Shown here: positions 14,942 through 22,652 of the stretch, one piece after another
How the letters are laid out: each line of letters starts with the position of its first letter
Position numbering within the stretch: position 1 is the stretch's first letter
DNA from: JACJYE01 sp964432875
Lineage (GTDB): Bacteria; Bacteroidota; Bacteroidia; Chitinophagales; Saprospiraceae
Assembly: GCA_964432875.1 (NCBI GenBank)
Contig: CAYSPJ010000035.1
Span: 1 to 43,091, forward strand
Length of the DNA: 43,091 bases
Direction: 5' to 3'
The notes under the pieces: generated by a model
Database searches by the model: none
What the model was told of the DNA's origin: nothing
What the model saw: only the letters and a program-made list of their open reading frames with translations
Made by a program: the position numbers and the translations under genes

Positions 14942-15412
14942 ATGACGGAAGAGGAAGACCCCATCAAGGTGCCTGCCTTTAGGGAAGCCCAAACGCACTA
15001 CGTCACCGCGAGCCGCTCCCGGACGATGAGCCGAGTGCGCGGTAAAGATACCGTACCAGAGCTCATGCTGCGCCGCGCCCTATGGGAGCTAGGGCATCGC
15101 TATCGCAAAAACGTCAAGAGCTTGCCAGGCACTCCTGACATCGCCATCAAAAAATATAAAGTGGCGGTTTTTATCGATGGCGAATTCTGGCATGGCTATC
15201 ACTGGGCCGAAAAAAAAGATCGCATCCAGCGCAACCGGGGCTACTGGATACCCAAAATCGAGCGCAATATACAACGCGACCGCCAGGTCACACAACAGCT
15301 GCAAGCCATGGGCTGGACCGTCTTCCGTTTCTGGGAGCGCAAGCTCCGGGCCGACTTCCAAATCTGCCTCCAGGCCATCGTGGAAGAATTGGAGCGAAAA
15401 AAGCGGAAATAA
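14942..15412 (+). CDS. vsr: Vsr-type mismatch endonuclease, variant without the zinc ligands
   Basis: A 156-residue protein of the very-short-patch repair endonuclease family, which nicks next to T:G mismatches left by deamination of 5-methylcytosine. Typical blocks are MSRVRGKDTVPELMLRRALW, LPGTPDI with the metal-binding Asp66, FIDGEFWHGYHW with His84, and PKIERNIQRDR. Aligned to E. coli Vsr, the structural zinc ligands Cys66, His71, Cys73 and Cys117 are replaced by Glu, Tyr, Trp and Arg, and His64 by Asp. This looks like a coherent subfamily rather than decay. No cytosine methyltransferase gene lies in the window, so its partner, if any, is elsewhere. Confidence 0.88.
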   Translation: MTEEEDPIKVPAFREAQTHYVTASRSRTMSRVRGKDTVPELMLRRALWELGHRYRKNVKSLPGTPDIAIKKYKVAVFIDGEFWHGYHWAEKKDRIQRNRGYWIPKIERNIQRDRQVTQQLQAMGWTVFRFWERKLRADFQICLQAIVEELERKKRK

Positions 15413-15561
15413 ATACGTTTTGTGCGGATAATGTAGGCTATTTTGCATTTAGGCATACTTTCTGGTGCCTCTTATAGCGCAATTTCCTATTTTTACGCAC
15501 CCTAAATTAGCCTGCCTTATCAAACTATACATCACTTAGATCTATTACAATTTTTAGACTC

Positions 15562-18525
15562 ATGAAAAAAGTATTGAAGCCCTTAATCTTCCTTGCGCTA
15601 GTTCAAATGCCCTTCTTGCTATTGGCCCAGCAAGGCTATGATAAAATAAGCCCAGCGCTGCAAGCAGAAATAGAGGTTAGCTCAGAAGAGCTGCTGCCCG
15701 TACTCTTGCTGCTGGCCGACCGCGTGGACGTGCCAGCACTGGAAGCGGATTTCCGCCGCCGCAAGGCTAGTCTGGAAACCCGTAGTTACGAGCTCATCAC
15801 CGCCCTGCAGGCCAAGGCAGCGGCTACTCAGCCAGCGGTACTGGCGCAGTTGAGGGCTATGCCGCAGGTAGAGCGCATTCAGGATTTTTGGATCATGAAT
15901 GCCATCGCCTTTCATGCCCCGGCCCATGCCATCCTGGAAATAAGCCGCCATCCGGCAGTGGAGTGGATAGAAATAGATAGCCCAGTCTATATTGAGCGCG
16001 AAGAAGAGACCTTCACGGCGGCACCGCCAGCTTTCAATAGCATCGAAACGGGCCTGCGGCTCATCGGTGCTCCGCAGATGTGGGCCTTGGGCTATACAGG
16101 CTATGGCCGCAAAGCGCTGATCGTCGATACGGGCCAGGATGCGAGCCATCCTGCTCTGCTCAACCAGTTTGCCTACCATTATCAGCCGCTCAATCATTCC
16201 TGGTCGGGGCAAACTGCGCCATTAGATTGTGGTAATCACGGCACCCACGTCACTGGCACGGTCCTGGGCATCGATCGACGGGCTCAGGATACCATCGGCG
16301 TAGCTTTCGGTGCCAAGTGGATGGGGGGTATCGCCCTGGGCGGTGATTGCCAACCCGGCACCTCGGTTTCTGGTATCACCGGCATGTTTCAATGGGCGCT
16401 CAACCCCGATGGCAACCCCGCGACGATTGACGACCGCCCCGACGTAATCAACAATTCCTGGCGCAGTGGCCAACCCACTTGCGGCAATCCTGATATCCGC
16501 AGCCTCTACGACGCGCTCTACGCCGCGGGCATCGCAGTCGTATTTTCTGCCGGCAACGATGGCCCCGATCCGCAGACCATCACGCCACCTAAGCTGAATA
16601 ACTGGGATCTGGTGCGCCTCTTCGCCGTTGGCAACCTCAATGGCAACAACCCGAACTTGCCGATAGCCAACTCGTCTAGCCGCGGGCCTAGCATTTGTGG
16701 CGGCACCGGCTCCCTGCTCATCAAGCCGGAGGTTTCTGCTCCGGGCACCAGCGTGCGCTCCAGTGTGCCTGGCGGATACGGCAACCTCAGCGGCACTTCC
16801 ATGGCTGCGCCTCACGTCTCTGGGGCCATCCTCTTGCTCAAAGAAGCCTTCCCCAACCTGGTCGGCGAAGAGTTGATGCTGGCGCTTTATAACACCTGTA
16901 CCGATTTGGGAGAACCCGGCGAAGATAACGATTATGGCATGGGCCTCATCAATGTGCCCGCCGCTTATGAATACCTCATCAATGAGGGGCATGTGCCCGC
17001 CCCCCCGGCAACTGCCTCTAACGATATCACCTTGCTGCGTGTTTCCTTGGGTAGCTTTAGCTGTGGCCAGGCTGTTGCGCCTCTGGTAGAAGTAGAGCAT
17101 AACGGCACAGATACGATCCAAGCGATTACCATCCAGGTGCGGGTGGAAGGCCAGCCCGGCGCTATGCTGGAGTATCAGTGGGAAGGCGTGCTGTTGCCCA
17201 AAGAGCGGCAGGAAATCCAAATGCCAGAACTGCCCCTGCCGGCCGGCACATACGTGGTAGATGTAGAGATAACTGCGGCAAACGGCCAAGCAGATGCCCG
17301 CCCGCTCGATAATCGCCTCAAACAGCGGGTGCAGGTGCTGGCCGAAGAACCGCTCCGCCCGGCTCTGGTTGGTGATATACCGCCCTGCAGCAACGGAAAA
17401 GCCCTGATCGAGCTCTCTGCCGGCGAACCAGGCAGGATACGTTGGTATTCAGCTGCCGATGGCGGTACGCTCCTGGGGCAGGGTGCCTCCATCCTGGTGG
17501 ATATCGGCAACGAGCCGCGCACGGTTTATGCCCAGTTTTCTCCTGTTCGCAAAGTGGGGCGGGAAGATAATGCCATCGGCAGTACCCAGTTTTCAACCGA
17601 AGGGAATGGCTTGATCTTCGACGCCATCGTGCCTTTTCGGCTCCGGTCGGTCAAAGTATATGCTGCTGAAAGTGGCGGACGCTTGATCAGCCTGGTGAAT
17701 GAAAGCGGGGCATCGACCAATAAAGTCGTGCAAATCCCGGCTGGCGAAAGCCGCATCGAATTGGATTTCAACGTGCCGGCCGGGCAGGGCTACCGCCTGG
17801 AGCTCAAGGGAGGCAAGGCGCTACAGTTTATCACCGGCCCCAGCGGCTATCCTTACACCATACCCAATGTGGTATCCATAACCCGCTCAACGGGCAGCTT
17901 GTTGCAGTATTTCTACTTCTACGATTGGGAGGTGGAGTTTGATTATTTCTGCGGCCGCAGCCCATTAACTATTGAAGGGGTGAGTGGCCAGGCACCCCAA
18001 GTCGCCTTCGCCCCTCAGCAAGCCAACCTGGACCTATCCGCAGGCGCTAACCAAATCAGCTTTACCGATCAATCTCAGGGGGCGGTCTCTTGGCTCTGGA
18101 GCTTTGGCGATGGCAACTTCAGTGTAGAGCAAAATCCTCAGCATGCTTACCAGGAGGCTGGGCTATACCCCGTGACGCTCACGGCGGCAGGCCAGGATGG
18201 CTGCGCCAGCAGTGCCATGGGGAGCGTAGAGGTTAGCGGCAGCTTGTTGAGTAGCGTAGAAAACCTGCCGGAAATCGGTTCCGTCACCCTCTTCCCCAAC
18301 CCCGCCCGGGATGCGGTATTCGTAGCATTTGAACTGGAACAGCCCGGCAGGGTAGCGCTCACGCTCTACGATATGCTGGGCCGGCCAATGCTCCAGCGGC
18401 CAGCGCAACCGCTTGGCGGCCAGGAAACGCTGGAGCTTTCGCTACAAGGCTTGCCTTCCGGCGCTTATGTGCTGGTTGTCGAGATGGAGCAGGGTAGGGT
18501 AGTGCGCCGTTTAATCAAGCGGTAA
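15562..18525 (+). CDS. Secreted S8 (subtilisin-like) peptidase with PKD and T9SS sorting domains
   Basis: A 987-residue exported serine protease. Order: signal peptide (1-22), propeptide-like region (23-150), peptidase S8 domain (about 165-475) with Asp189 in LIVDTGQDASHP, His226 in GNHGTHVTG, oxyanion Asn332 in FSAGNDG and Ser413 in LSGTSMAAPHVSG. Beta-sandwich regions follow (CARDB-like from about 490; Ig-like with RWYSAADGGTLLGQG near 620), then a PKD domain (WLWSFGDGNFSVEQNPQHAY). The type A T9SS tail is FPNPARDAVFVAF through SGAYVLVVEMEQGRVVRRLIKR. All catalytic residues are present, so it should be active outside the cell, probably in nutrient scavenging. It appears monocistronic. Confidence 0.95.
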   Translation: MKKVLKPLIFLALVQMPFLLLAQQGYDKISPALQAEIEVSSEELLPVLLLLADRVDVPALEADFRRRKASLETRSYELITALQAKAAATQPAVLAQLRAMPQVERIQDFWIMNAIAFHAPAHAILEISRHPAVEWIEIDSPVYIEREEETFTAAPPAFNSIETGLRLIGAPQMWALGYTGYGRKALIVDTGQDASHPALLNQFAYHYQPLNHSWSGQTAPLDCGNHGTHVTGTVLGIDRRAQDTIGVAFGAKWMGGIALGGDCQPGTSVSGITGMFQWALNPDGNPATIDDRPDVINNSWRSGQPTCGNPDIRSLYDALYAAGIAVVFSAGNDGPDPQTITPPKLNNWDLVRLFAVGNLNGNNPNLPIANSSSRGPSICGGTGSLLIKPEVSAPGTSVRSSVPGGYGNLSGTSMAAPHVSGAILLLKEAFPNLVGEELMLALYNTCTDLGEPGEDNDYGMGLINVPAAYEYLINEGHVPAPPATASNDITLLRVSLGSFSCGQAVAPLVEVEHNGTDTIQAITIQVRVEGQPGAMLEYQWEGVLLPKERQEIQMPELPLPAGTYVVDVEITAANGQADARPLDNRLKQRVQVLAEEPLRPALVGDIPPCSNGKALIELSAGEPGRIRWYSAADGGTLLGQGASILVDIGNEPRTVYAQFSPVRKVGREDNAIGSTQFSTEGNGLIFDAIVPFRLRSVKVYAAESGGRLISLVNESGASTNKVVQIPAGESRIELDFNVPAGQGYRLELKGGKALQFITGPSGYPYTIPNVVSITRSTGSLLQYFYFYDWEVEFDYFCGRSPLTIEGVSGQAPQVAFAPQQANLDLSAGANQISFTDQSQGAVSWLWSFGDGNFSVEQNPQHAYQEAGLYPVTLTAAGQDGCASSAMGSVEVSGSLLSSVENLPEIGSVTLFPNPARDAVFVAFELEQPGRVALTLYDMLGRPMLQRPAQPLGGQETLELSLQGLPSGAYVLVVEMEQGRVVRRLIKR

Positions 18526-18625
18526 GTAATGCAATGGAGGGAATAGCGTCAAATATTCGGCATGATTTTTCTGCCGCAGCAAGCCTATTGTGAAATACGT
18601 CACATGATTGGCCTTCCCTGTGGCT

Positions 18626-18633
18626 TACCTTTG
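18626..18633 (+). promoter_or_regulatory. -7 element for the carbonic anhydrase gene
   Basis: TACCTTTG fits TAnnTTTG and lies 19 bases before the preferred ATG at 18653. This supports that start over an in-frame ATG at 18608, which would be upstream of the promoter. No clear -33 element is visible. Confidence 0.45.
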
Positions 18634-18652
18634 CCGCAAAAGCGATAACAAC

Positions 18653-19258
18653 ATGGAAGGGTTTATCAAGAAGTATTTGGAATATAACCAGCAATGGTCA
18701 CACCGCAAGCAGGAAGAAGATGCCGAATATTTTAGCCTCATGGCAGAAGGGCAGCATCCCGAAGCGCTCTTATTAGGTTGCTCGGACAGCCGCGTGTCAC
18801 CCAGCGTGGTCATTGGCGCTGACCTGGGTGAAGTCTTTGTACACCGCAACATCGCCAACCTGGTAGCGCATACCGACCTCAACTTCCTGTCGGTATTTCA
18901 ATATGCAGTAGAGGTGCTCAAGGTGAGGCATATTATCGTATTTGGGCACTACGGCTGTGGGGGGATACAGGCAGCTATGAGCGACAAGGTCTTTGGCCTG
19001 ATCGACAACTGGCTGGCCAATATCAAAGATGTCATGGCCTTACACGAGCAGGAATTGCAGGCCATCTCTGATGAACATCGCCGCTTTGACCGCCTGGTAG
19101 AACTCAACGTGCTGGAACAAATCAAAAACATCAGGCAAACTTCGGTTTACCGCAAAGCTTTGCAGGCTGGCAACGCGCCGCTCTTACATGGCTGGGTATA
19201 TAATTTTTCCACCGGCTTGATCAATATTATTCACGAACCAAAAGCACTAGTGGTTTGA
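18653..19258 (+). CDS. Beta-carbonic anhydrase
   Basis: A 201-residue beta-class carbonic anhydrase interconverting CO2 and bicarbonate in the cytoplasm. The zinc and catalytic residues are all present: Cys43, Asp45 and Arg47 in LGCSDSRVSP, and His99 and Cys102 in FGHYGCGG. The family block GEVFVHRNIANLV is also intact. The start at 18653 is chosen because the Met before EGFIKKYLEYN is the family's usual N-terminus and a promoter lies just upstream. Its stop codon overlaps the -33 element of the next gene's promoter. No transporter or carboxylase gene is adjacent, so the role is probably general bicarbonate supply. Confidence 0.95.
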   Translation: MEGFIKKYLEYNQQWSHRKQEEDAEYFSLMAEGQHPEALLLGCSDSRVSPSVVIGADLGEVFVHRNIANLVAHTDLNFLSVFQYAVEVLKVRHIIVFGHYGCGGIQAAMSDKVFGLIDNWLANIKDVMALHEQELQAISDEHRRFDRLVELNVLEQIKNIRQTSVYRKALQAGNAPLLHGWVYNFSTGLINIIHEPKALVV

Positions 19259-19284
19259 TATTAAAAAAGTTTTTTATATCTTTG
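19254..19284 (+). promoter_or_regulatory. Strong Bacteroidota-type promoter overlapping the carbonic anhydrase stop
   Basis: TTTG at 19254-19257, a 19-base spacer and TATCTTTG at 19277-19284 match the consensus exactly. It should start transcription near 19290 and so drives the glycosidase gene at 19384 with a leader of about 95 bases. Confidence 0.65.
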
Positions 19285-19322
19285 TAGCCATCCCCTATTT
19301 ATTACCCCCCGGATAAGTGCCG

Positions 19323-19352
19323 ATGCCTGGCAGGGGGAAGCCCTGTGGGCAT
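19323..19352 (+). other. Hairpin in the leader of the glycosidase gene
   Basis: ATGCC (19323-19327) pairs with GGCAT (19348-19352) and CAGGG (19331-19335) with CCCTG (19341-19345), separated by a small internal loop, with a GGAAG apical loop. It lies in the ~95-base leader between the promoter at 19254-19284 and the ATG at 19384. There is no T-tract. A regulatory role is possible, but no known riboswitch was recognised. Confidence 0.5.
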
Positions 19353-19383
19353 AATTTATTGACGACAAGCTGGTGAACCCTTT

Positions 19384-20568
19384 ATGCAAACACTATTCAC
19401 TACTGCCCAACGGGTGCTGGAAAGCTACGCGTATGGGCAGTGTGCCCAATCGCCAACTATTCCGGGCGGTGGGGCCACAGATGCTGCTTTCAGCGCCATT
19501 GGCTATGCGCGCCTCAATATGGATAGGGCGGAGCAGGTTCTGCGCTGCATTTTTTCTGCCCAGCAAGCTAATGGGCTGCTTTGGGAGGCAGATGCTGAAC
19601 GGGGTCCTCTCAGCGTCCCCGAATCCAGCCGCTTCCCTTCTCTACGCACCGAAGGCCCCATCTCGCTGCCAGTTTACGGCTTTGTACTGTGGCGCCTATA
19701 TGAAATAGCCGACGACAAAGGGCGCGCCAAATCCTTCCTCCGGGAAATGTATCCTCAAGTAATGCAGTTGCATCGCTATCTATACCAATTCCGCGATCCG
19801 TTGGAGGAGGGCTTGGTCAGCATTTGCTATGCCTCGGAAACTGGTTGCGGTTTTGCCAGACCAGAAATGGCTGTGGCGAAAGGCCATGTTGCGGTTGATA
19901 GTGGGGCTGAGGATCGCTTTGCTCGGGATGGGGCCTTCTACCCACAGGTAGCTCCTGAAGGCTTTATTGGGATACAAGACCCCTTTTTCAATGGTTTGCT
20001 AGCCTGGTCGAATGAATGCCTCATCCGCATCGGTAGCCTCTTAGGTGATGATGTGTCTGAAGCCATCCAATGGGACGAGCTGACCAAATATGCTATGAAT
20101 GAAAAACTGTGGGATGAAGCCCGCGGGCTTTTCCAGGCTTACCATCTTGAAGCAGGGCAGGTGATACCCACTACTGGGCTTGCTGGCCTGATCCCCCTCT
20201 GTGGCGAGGTGCCGATACAGGAACAAGCCGAACAGATGTTGTCGATGCTGGAAAGCCCTGCTTTTGGTGGTAGACGAACTGACACCTTCCTTTGCCCTAG
20301 CCACCCGCTCCCAGCCAGCACGTTGCAAGATACCAATTATCGTTCCTGCCCGGTCCAAATCAAATACAACTGGCTGCTCTACCATGGCTTGTTGCGCTAC
20401 GATATGCAGCAGATGGCGGAGCGTATCCGCCAACATAGCCTTGAATTGCTACATCAATACGGCTGCTTTGAGTACTATAGCCCCTATCGCCAGCTTGAAG
20501 CCGCCTTTGGCAACTCCCCCTGCCCCGTGGCCGCCGCGCTCGGCTTAGATTTTTTGCACAAAGGGTAA
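19384..20568 (+). CDS. MGH1-like (alpha,alpha)6-barrel glycoside hydrolase
   Basis: A 394-residue cytoplasmic protein with no signal peptide. It resembles the six-hairpin glycosidases related to GH63 and mannosylglycerate hydrolases (MGH1-like domain). Suggestive segments are GGGATDAAFSAIGYARLN near the N-terminus, GPISLPVYGFVLWRLYE, GFIGIQDPFFNGLLAWSNECL in the middle, WDEARGLFQAYH, and YNWLLYHGLLRYD then FEYYSPYRQLEAAFG near the end. The likely substrate is a short alpha-linked sugar or a compatible solute such as a glycosylglycerate. This is inferred from family resemblance; the specificity and catalytic acid cannot be fixed by eye. It has its own strong promoter and a structured leader. 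Confidence 0.72.
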   Translation: MQTLFTTAQRVLESYAYGQCAQSPTIPGGGATDAAFSAIGYARLNMDRAEQVLRCIFSAQQANGLLWEADAERGPLSVPESSRFPSLRTEGPISLPVYGFVLWRLYEIADDKGRAKSFLREMYPQVMQLHRYLYQFRDPLEEGLVSICYASETGCGFARPEMAVAKGHVAVDSGAEDRFARDGAFYPQVAPEGFIGIQDPFFNGLLAWSNECLIRIGSLLGDDVSEAIQWDELTKYAMNEKLWDEARGLFQAYHLEAGQVIPTTGLAGLIPLCGEVPIQEQAEQMLSMLESPAFGGRRTDTFLCPSHPLPASTLQDTNYRSCPVQIKYNWLLYHGLLRYDMQQMAERIRQHSLELLHQYGCFEYYSPYRQLEAAFGNSPCPVAAALGLDFLHKG

Positions 20569-20745
20569 GCGTTTCCAATCTTCATCGCCTATCATTTCCG
20601 GACACCTACAAAATGTCTGCTGCTTGCGTTTGCAAACCGCTATAAAATAAATTATTTGTTCGTTTTTTTTGTAAACATTTTGTTCTTATTTTGTGGTGCC
20701 GTAGCTCATTGAAACAGCACATAAAAATCGCAAAATTGCACGAGC

Positions 20746-20760
20746 GTGGGAAATTGTGGG
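20746..20760 (+). promoter_or_regulatory. Upstream pair of MraZ-like boxes
   Basis: GTGGG at 20746-20750 and again at 20756-20760 give GTGGG-N5-GTGGG, the direct-repeat arrangement reported for E. coli MraZ (TGGG boxes at 10-base period). They lie about 180 bases before the mraZ start. Confidence 0.45.
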
Positions 20761-20870
20761 CGAACGCTGTGCTCTAAGTTGACGCATTATATTTATATAT
20801 CGACACTTTTTTGATTATAATGGCTTTTTTTCGGAAACTTTCCGGAGAAAAAGGCAACTTTTTTGAAAAA

Positions 20871-20898
20871 AAAGTGGTAGAAAGTGGTAAAATGTGTC
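20871..20898 (+). promoter_or_regulatory. Proximal MraZ-like operator (three 10-base repeats)
   Basis: AAAGTGGTAG (20871-20880), AAAGTGGTAA (20881-20890) and a weaker AATGTGTCAA (20891-20900) form a head-to-tail array with 10-base period. Each has the AAAGTGG-type core bound by MraZ proteins. The array sits right upstream of the -7 box at 20908, so bound protein would block RNA polymerase. Autoregulation of the dcw cluster is inferred. Confidence 0.6.
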
Positions 20899-20907
20899 AA
20901 AAAGGAT

Positions 20908-20915
20908 TACTTTTG
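20908..20915 (+). promoter_or_regulatory. -7 element of the dcw promoter
   Basis: TACTTTTG fits TAnnTTTG and would start transcription around 20920, leaving a leader of about 18 bases before the GTG start of mraZ. No TTTG is present at -33, where the repeat array lies instead, which fits a regulated promoter. Confidence 0.5.
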
Positions 20916-20937
20916 AATTCACAATAAGCGTGAAAAA

Positions 20938-21408
20938 GTGGAATTTAAACAGCTATTAGGCGAATATGAGTGCAAGATCGACGCCAAAGGGCGTATGAGG
21001 ATGCCGAGCGGGCTGATCGGCCAGTTGGGAGAGGGGCAGGCACACACCTTCGTCATCAACCGGGGTTTTGAGAAATGCCTCATGTTGTATCCGGAAGCTG
21101 TTTGGGAACGCATTTCTGCCGAGGTCAATCAGTTGAACCTCTACAATAAGAAAAACCGCGACTTTGTGCGCTATTTTTACCGCGGCGCACAAAAGTTGGT
21201 GATGGATAGCGCCGACCGCATTTTGGTCTCCAAGCGCTTGTTGGAATACGCAGCCATACAAAACGATGTAGTGCTGTCAGCTTATAACGACCGGATTGAA
21301 ATGTGGGCGAGCGAGCAGTATGAAGAACTGCTGGGCGAGGAGCCTGCCGATTTCTCCGACCTGGCCGATGAGGTGCTGGGGCGGGCCAACGGAAACCCAG
21401 GTTTGTAA
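20938..21408 (+). CDS. mraZ: Transcriptional regulator MraZ
   Basis: A 156-residue DNA-binding protein with two SpoVT/AbrB-type halves, each with the DxxxR signature: DAKGR at 15-19 and DSADR at 90-94. The start is GTG at 20938, chosen because GEYECKIDAKGR then falls at the family's usual position and no ATG lies nearby upstream. MraZ normally represses its own operon by binding GTGG repeats, and such repeats lie just upstream. It heads the dcw cluster. Its TAA overlaps the rsmH ATG by one base. Confidence 0.95.
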   Translation: MEFKQLLGEYECKIDAKGRMRMPSGLIGQLGEGQAHTFVINRGFEKCLMLYPEAVWERISAEVNQLNLYNKKNRDFVRYFYRGAQKLVMDSADRILVSKRLLEYAAIQNDVVLSAYNDRIEMWASEQYEELLGEEPADFSDLADEVLGRANGNPGL

Positions 21409-22304
21409 TGGCCTACCACCTGCCTGTCTTAGCGAGCGAAAGCATCGAGTCATTGGCCATCGTGCCGGATGGGGTGTATGTAGATGCCACTTTTGGCGGT
21501 GGCGGCCATGCCCGGCTGATCCTCGAACAGCTCGGCCCTCAGGGGCGGCTGCTGGGCTTCGATCAGGACGAAGACGCGCTGGCTAATGCGCCGCAAGACG
21601 AGCGCTTTACCTTCGTGCATCACAACTTCCGTTTCCTCAAGCGCTTTTTGCGCTTGTACGGCATCCGGCAAGTACACGGCATCCTGGCTGACCTGGGGGT
21701 TTCCTCCCACCAACTGGACGTAGCCGAAAGAGGCTTCTCCTATCGCTTTGATGCAGCGCTTGACATGCGCATGAACCGGCAAACCGGCAAAAGCGCCGCC
21801 GATGTGCTCAACACCTATGAGCCAGAAGCCCTCCAGGAGGTCTTCGGCAAATATGGGGAAGTGCGCAACGCCCGCAGCCTGGCTGAGCGCATCTTTACGG
21901 AGCGCAGCCACCGGCCAATACGCTCCATTGCGGAGTTTCTGGCCATCGTCGCGCCGCTGGTCAGAGGCCATCGCGCCCGCTACCTCTCGCAGGTATTTCA
22001 GGCGCTGCGCATCGAAGTGAATGATGAAATGGGCGCTTTGCAGGAATTCCTGGAGCAGGCTTTTGAAGTGCTGCAGCCCGGGGGGAGGTTAGCCGTTATC
22101 TCCTACCATTCGGTAGAAGACCGCATGGTGAAAAATTTCCTTAAAACCGGCAACGTGCAAGGTGAACAAAATAAAGACTTCTATGGCAACATCCAGCGGC
22201 CTTTTGTCGTACTGACGAAGAAAGCGATGGAACCAACCGAAGCAGAAATAACCCAAAACCCGCGCGCGCGCAGCGCTAAACTAAGGGTGGGGCAAAAGTT
22301 GTGA
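21408..22304 (+). CDS. rsmH: 16S rRNA (cytosine(1402)-N(4))-methyltransferase
   Basis: A 298-residue SAM-dependent enzyme that methylates N4 of C1402 in 16S rRNA. The SAM-binding block DATFGGGGHA is at residues 26-35. Also present are GILADLGVSSHQLDVAERGF, FRYDAALDMRMN-like FSYRFDAALDMRMN, and the C-terminal VISYHSVEDRMVKNF. The start overlaps the mraZ stop (TAATG), so they are translationally coupled. It is followed after 4 bases by ftsL. Second place in the dcw cluster is its normal position. Confidence 0.97.
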   Translation: MAYHLPVLASESIESLAIVPDGVYVDATFGGGGHARLILEQLGPQGRLLGFDQDEDALANAPQDERFTFVHHNFRFLKRFLRLYGIRQVHGILADLGVSSHQLDVAERGFSYRFDAALDMRMNRQTGKSAADVLNTYEPEALQEVFGKYGEVRNARSLAERIFTERSHRPIRSIAEFLAIVAPLVRGHRARYLSQVFQALRIEVNDEMGALQEFLEQAFEVLQPGGRLAVISYHSVEDRMVKNFLKTGNVQGEQNKDFYGNIQRPFVVLTKKAMEPTEAEITQNPRARSAKLRVGQKL

Positions 22305-22308
22305 CGCT

Positions 22309-22623
22309 ATGGCAAAGCAGGATTTTAGAACGATGTTTGATGTGGGGCAATGGGTCTCCAGGCTTATACTGGAGAATCTGGCCTTCGTCTTGTTCTTGGG
22401 CTTCCTGGCGACGATATACATCGCCAACGCCCACCTGGCTGAGCGCAATGTGCGGGAGATCCAGCTCCTCCAAAAAGAACTCAAGGAGCTACGGTGGTAT
22501 CAGATGTCGCTCGAAGCGGATAACATGTACAACGCCCGGCGTTCGGAAGTATCGCGCCGGGTAAAAGACGCTGGCTTGAGGACGCCAACGGAAGCCCCCC
22601 GCCGGGTAGTCGTCAAAGAATAA
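22309..22623 (+). CDS. ftsL: FtsL-like cell division protein
   Basis: A 104-residue bitopic membrane protein: a cytoplasmic N-terminus, one transmembrane helix (about 23-41, LAFVLFLGFLATIYIANAH), then a coiled-coil-like periplasmic part (ERNVREIQLLQKELKELRW). FtsL proteins diverge strongly, so the call rests on size, topology and its place between rsmH and ftsI. In the divisome FtsL pairs with a DivIC/FtsB protein and links FtsQ to the FtsW-FtsI synthase. The gap to rsmH is only 4 bases. Confidence 0.85.
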   Translation: MAKQDFRTMFDVGQWVSRLILENLAFVLFLGFLATIYIANAHLAERNVREIQLLQKELKELRWYQMSLEADNMYNARRSEVSRRVKDAGLRTPTEAPRRVVVKE

Positions 22624-22652
22624 ATACAAGGAGTAACGAATATAATTACATC

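Larger units (their letters stand above)
20569..20937. other. dcw control region
   Basis: This AT-rich 369-base gap separates the glycosidase from mraZ. It contains two clusters of MraZ-like boxes (20746-20760 and 20871-20898), a hairpin CGGAA-act-TTCCG (20832-20844) flanked by T and A tracts that may terminate upstream transcripts, and a -7 element (20908-20915). No reading frame of note is present. Confidence 0.55.

Noticed and set aside
16222..17289. A 355-codon minus-strand frame opposite the S8 peptidase
   Set aside because: The peptidase on the plus strand has all catalytic motifs and sorting domain; the antisense frame has none.
18608..18652. A 15-codon N-terminal extension of the carbonic anhydrase
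   Set aside because: The -7 element at 18626-18633 lies inside it, and the family's normal N-terminus starts at the ATG at 18653.
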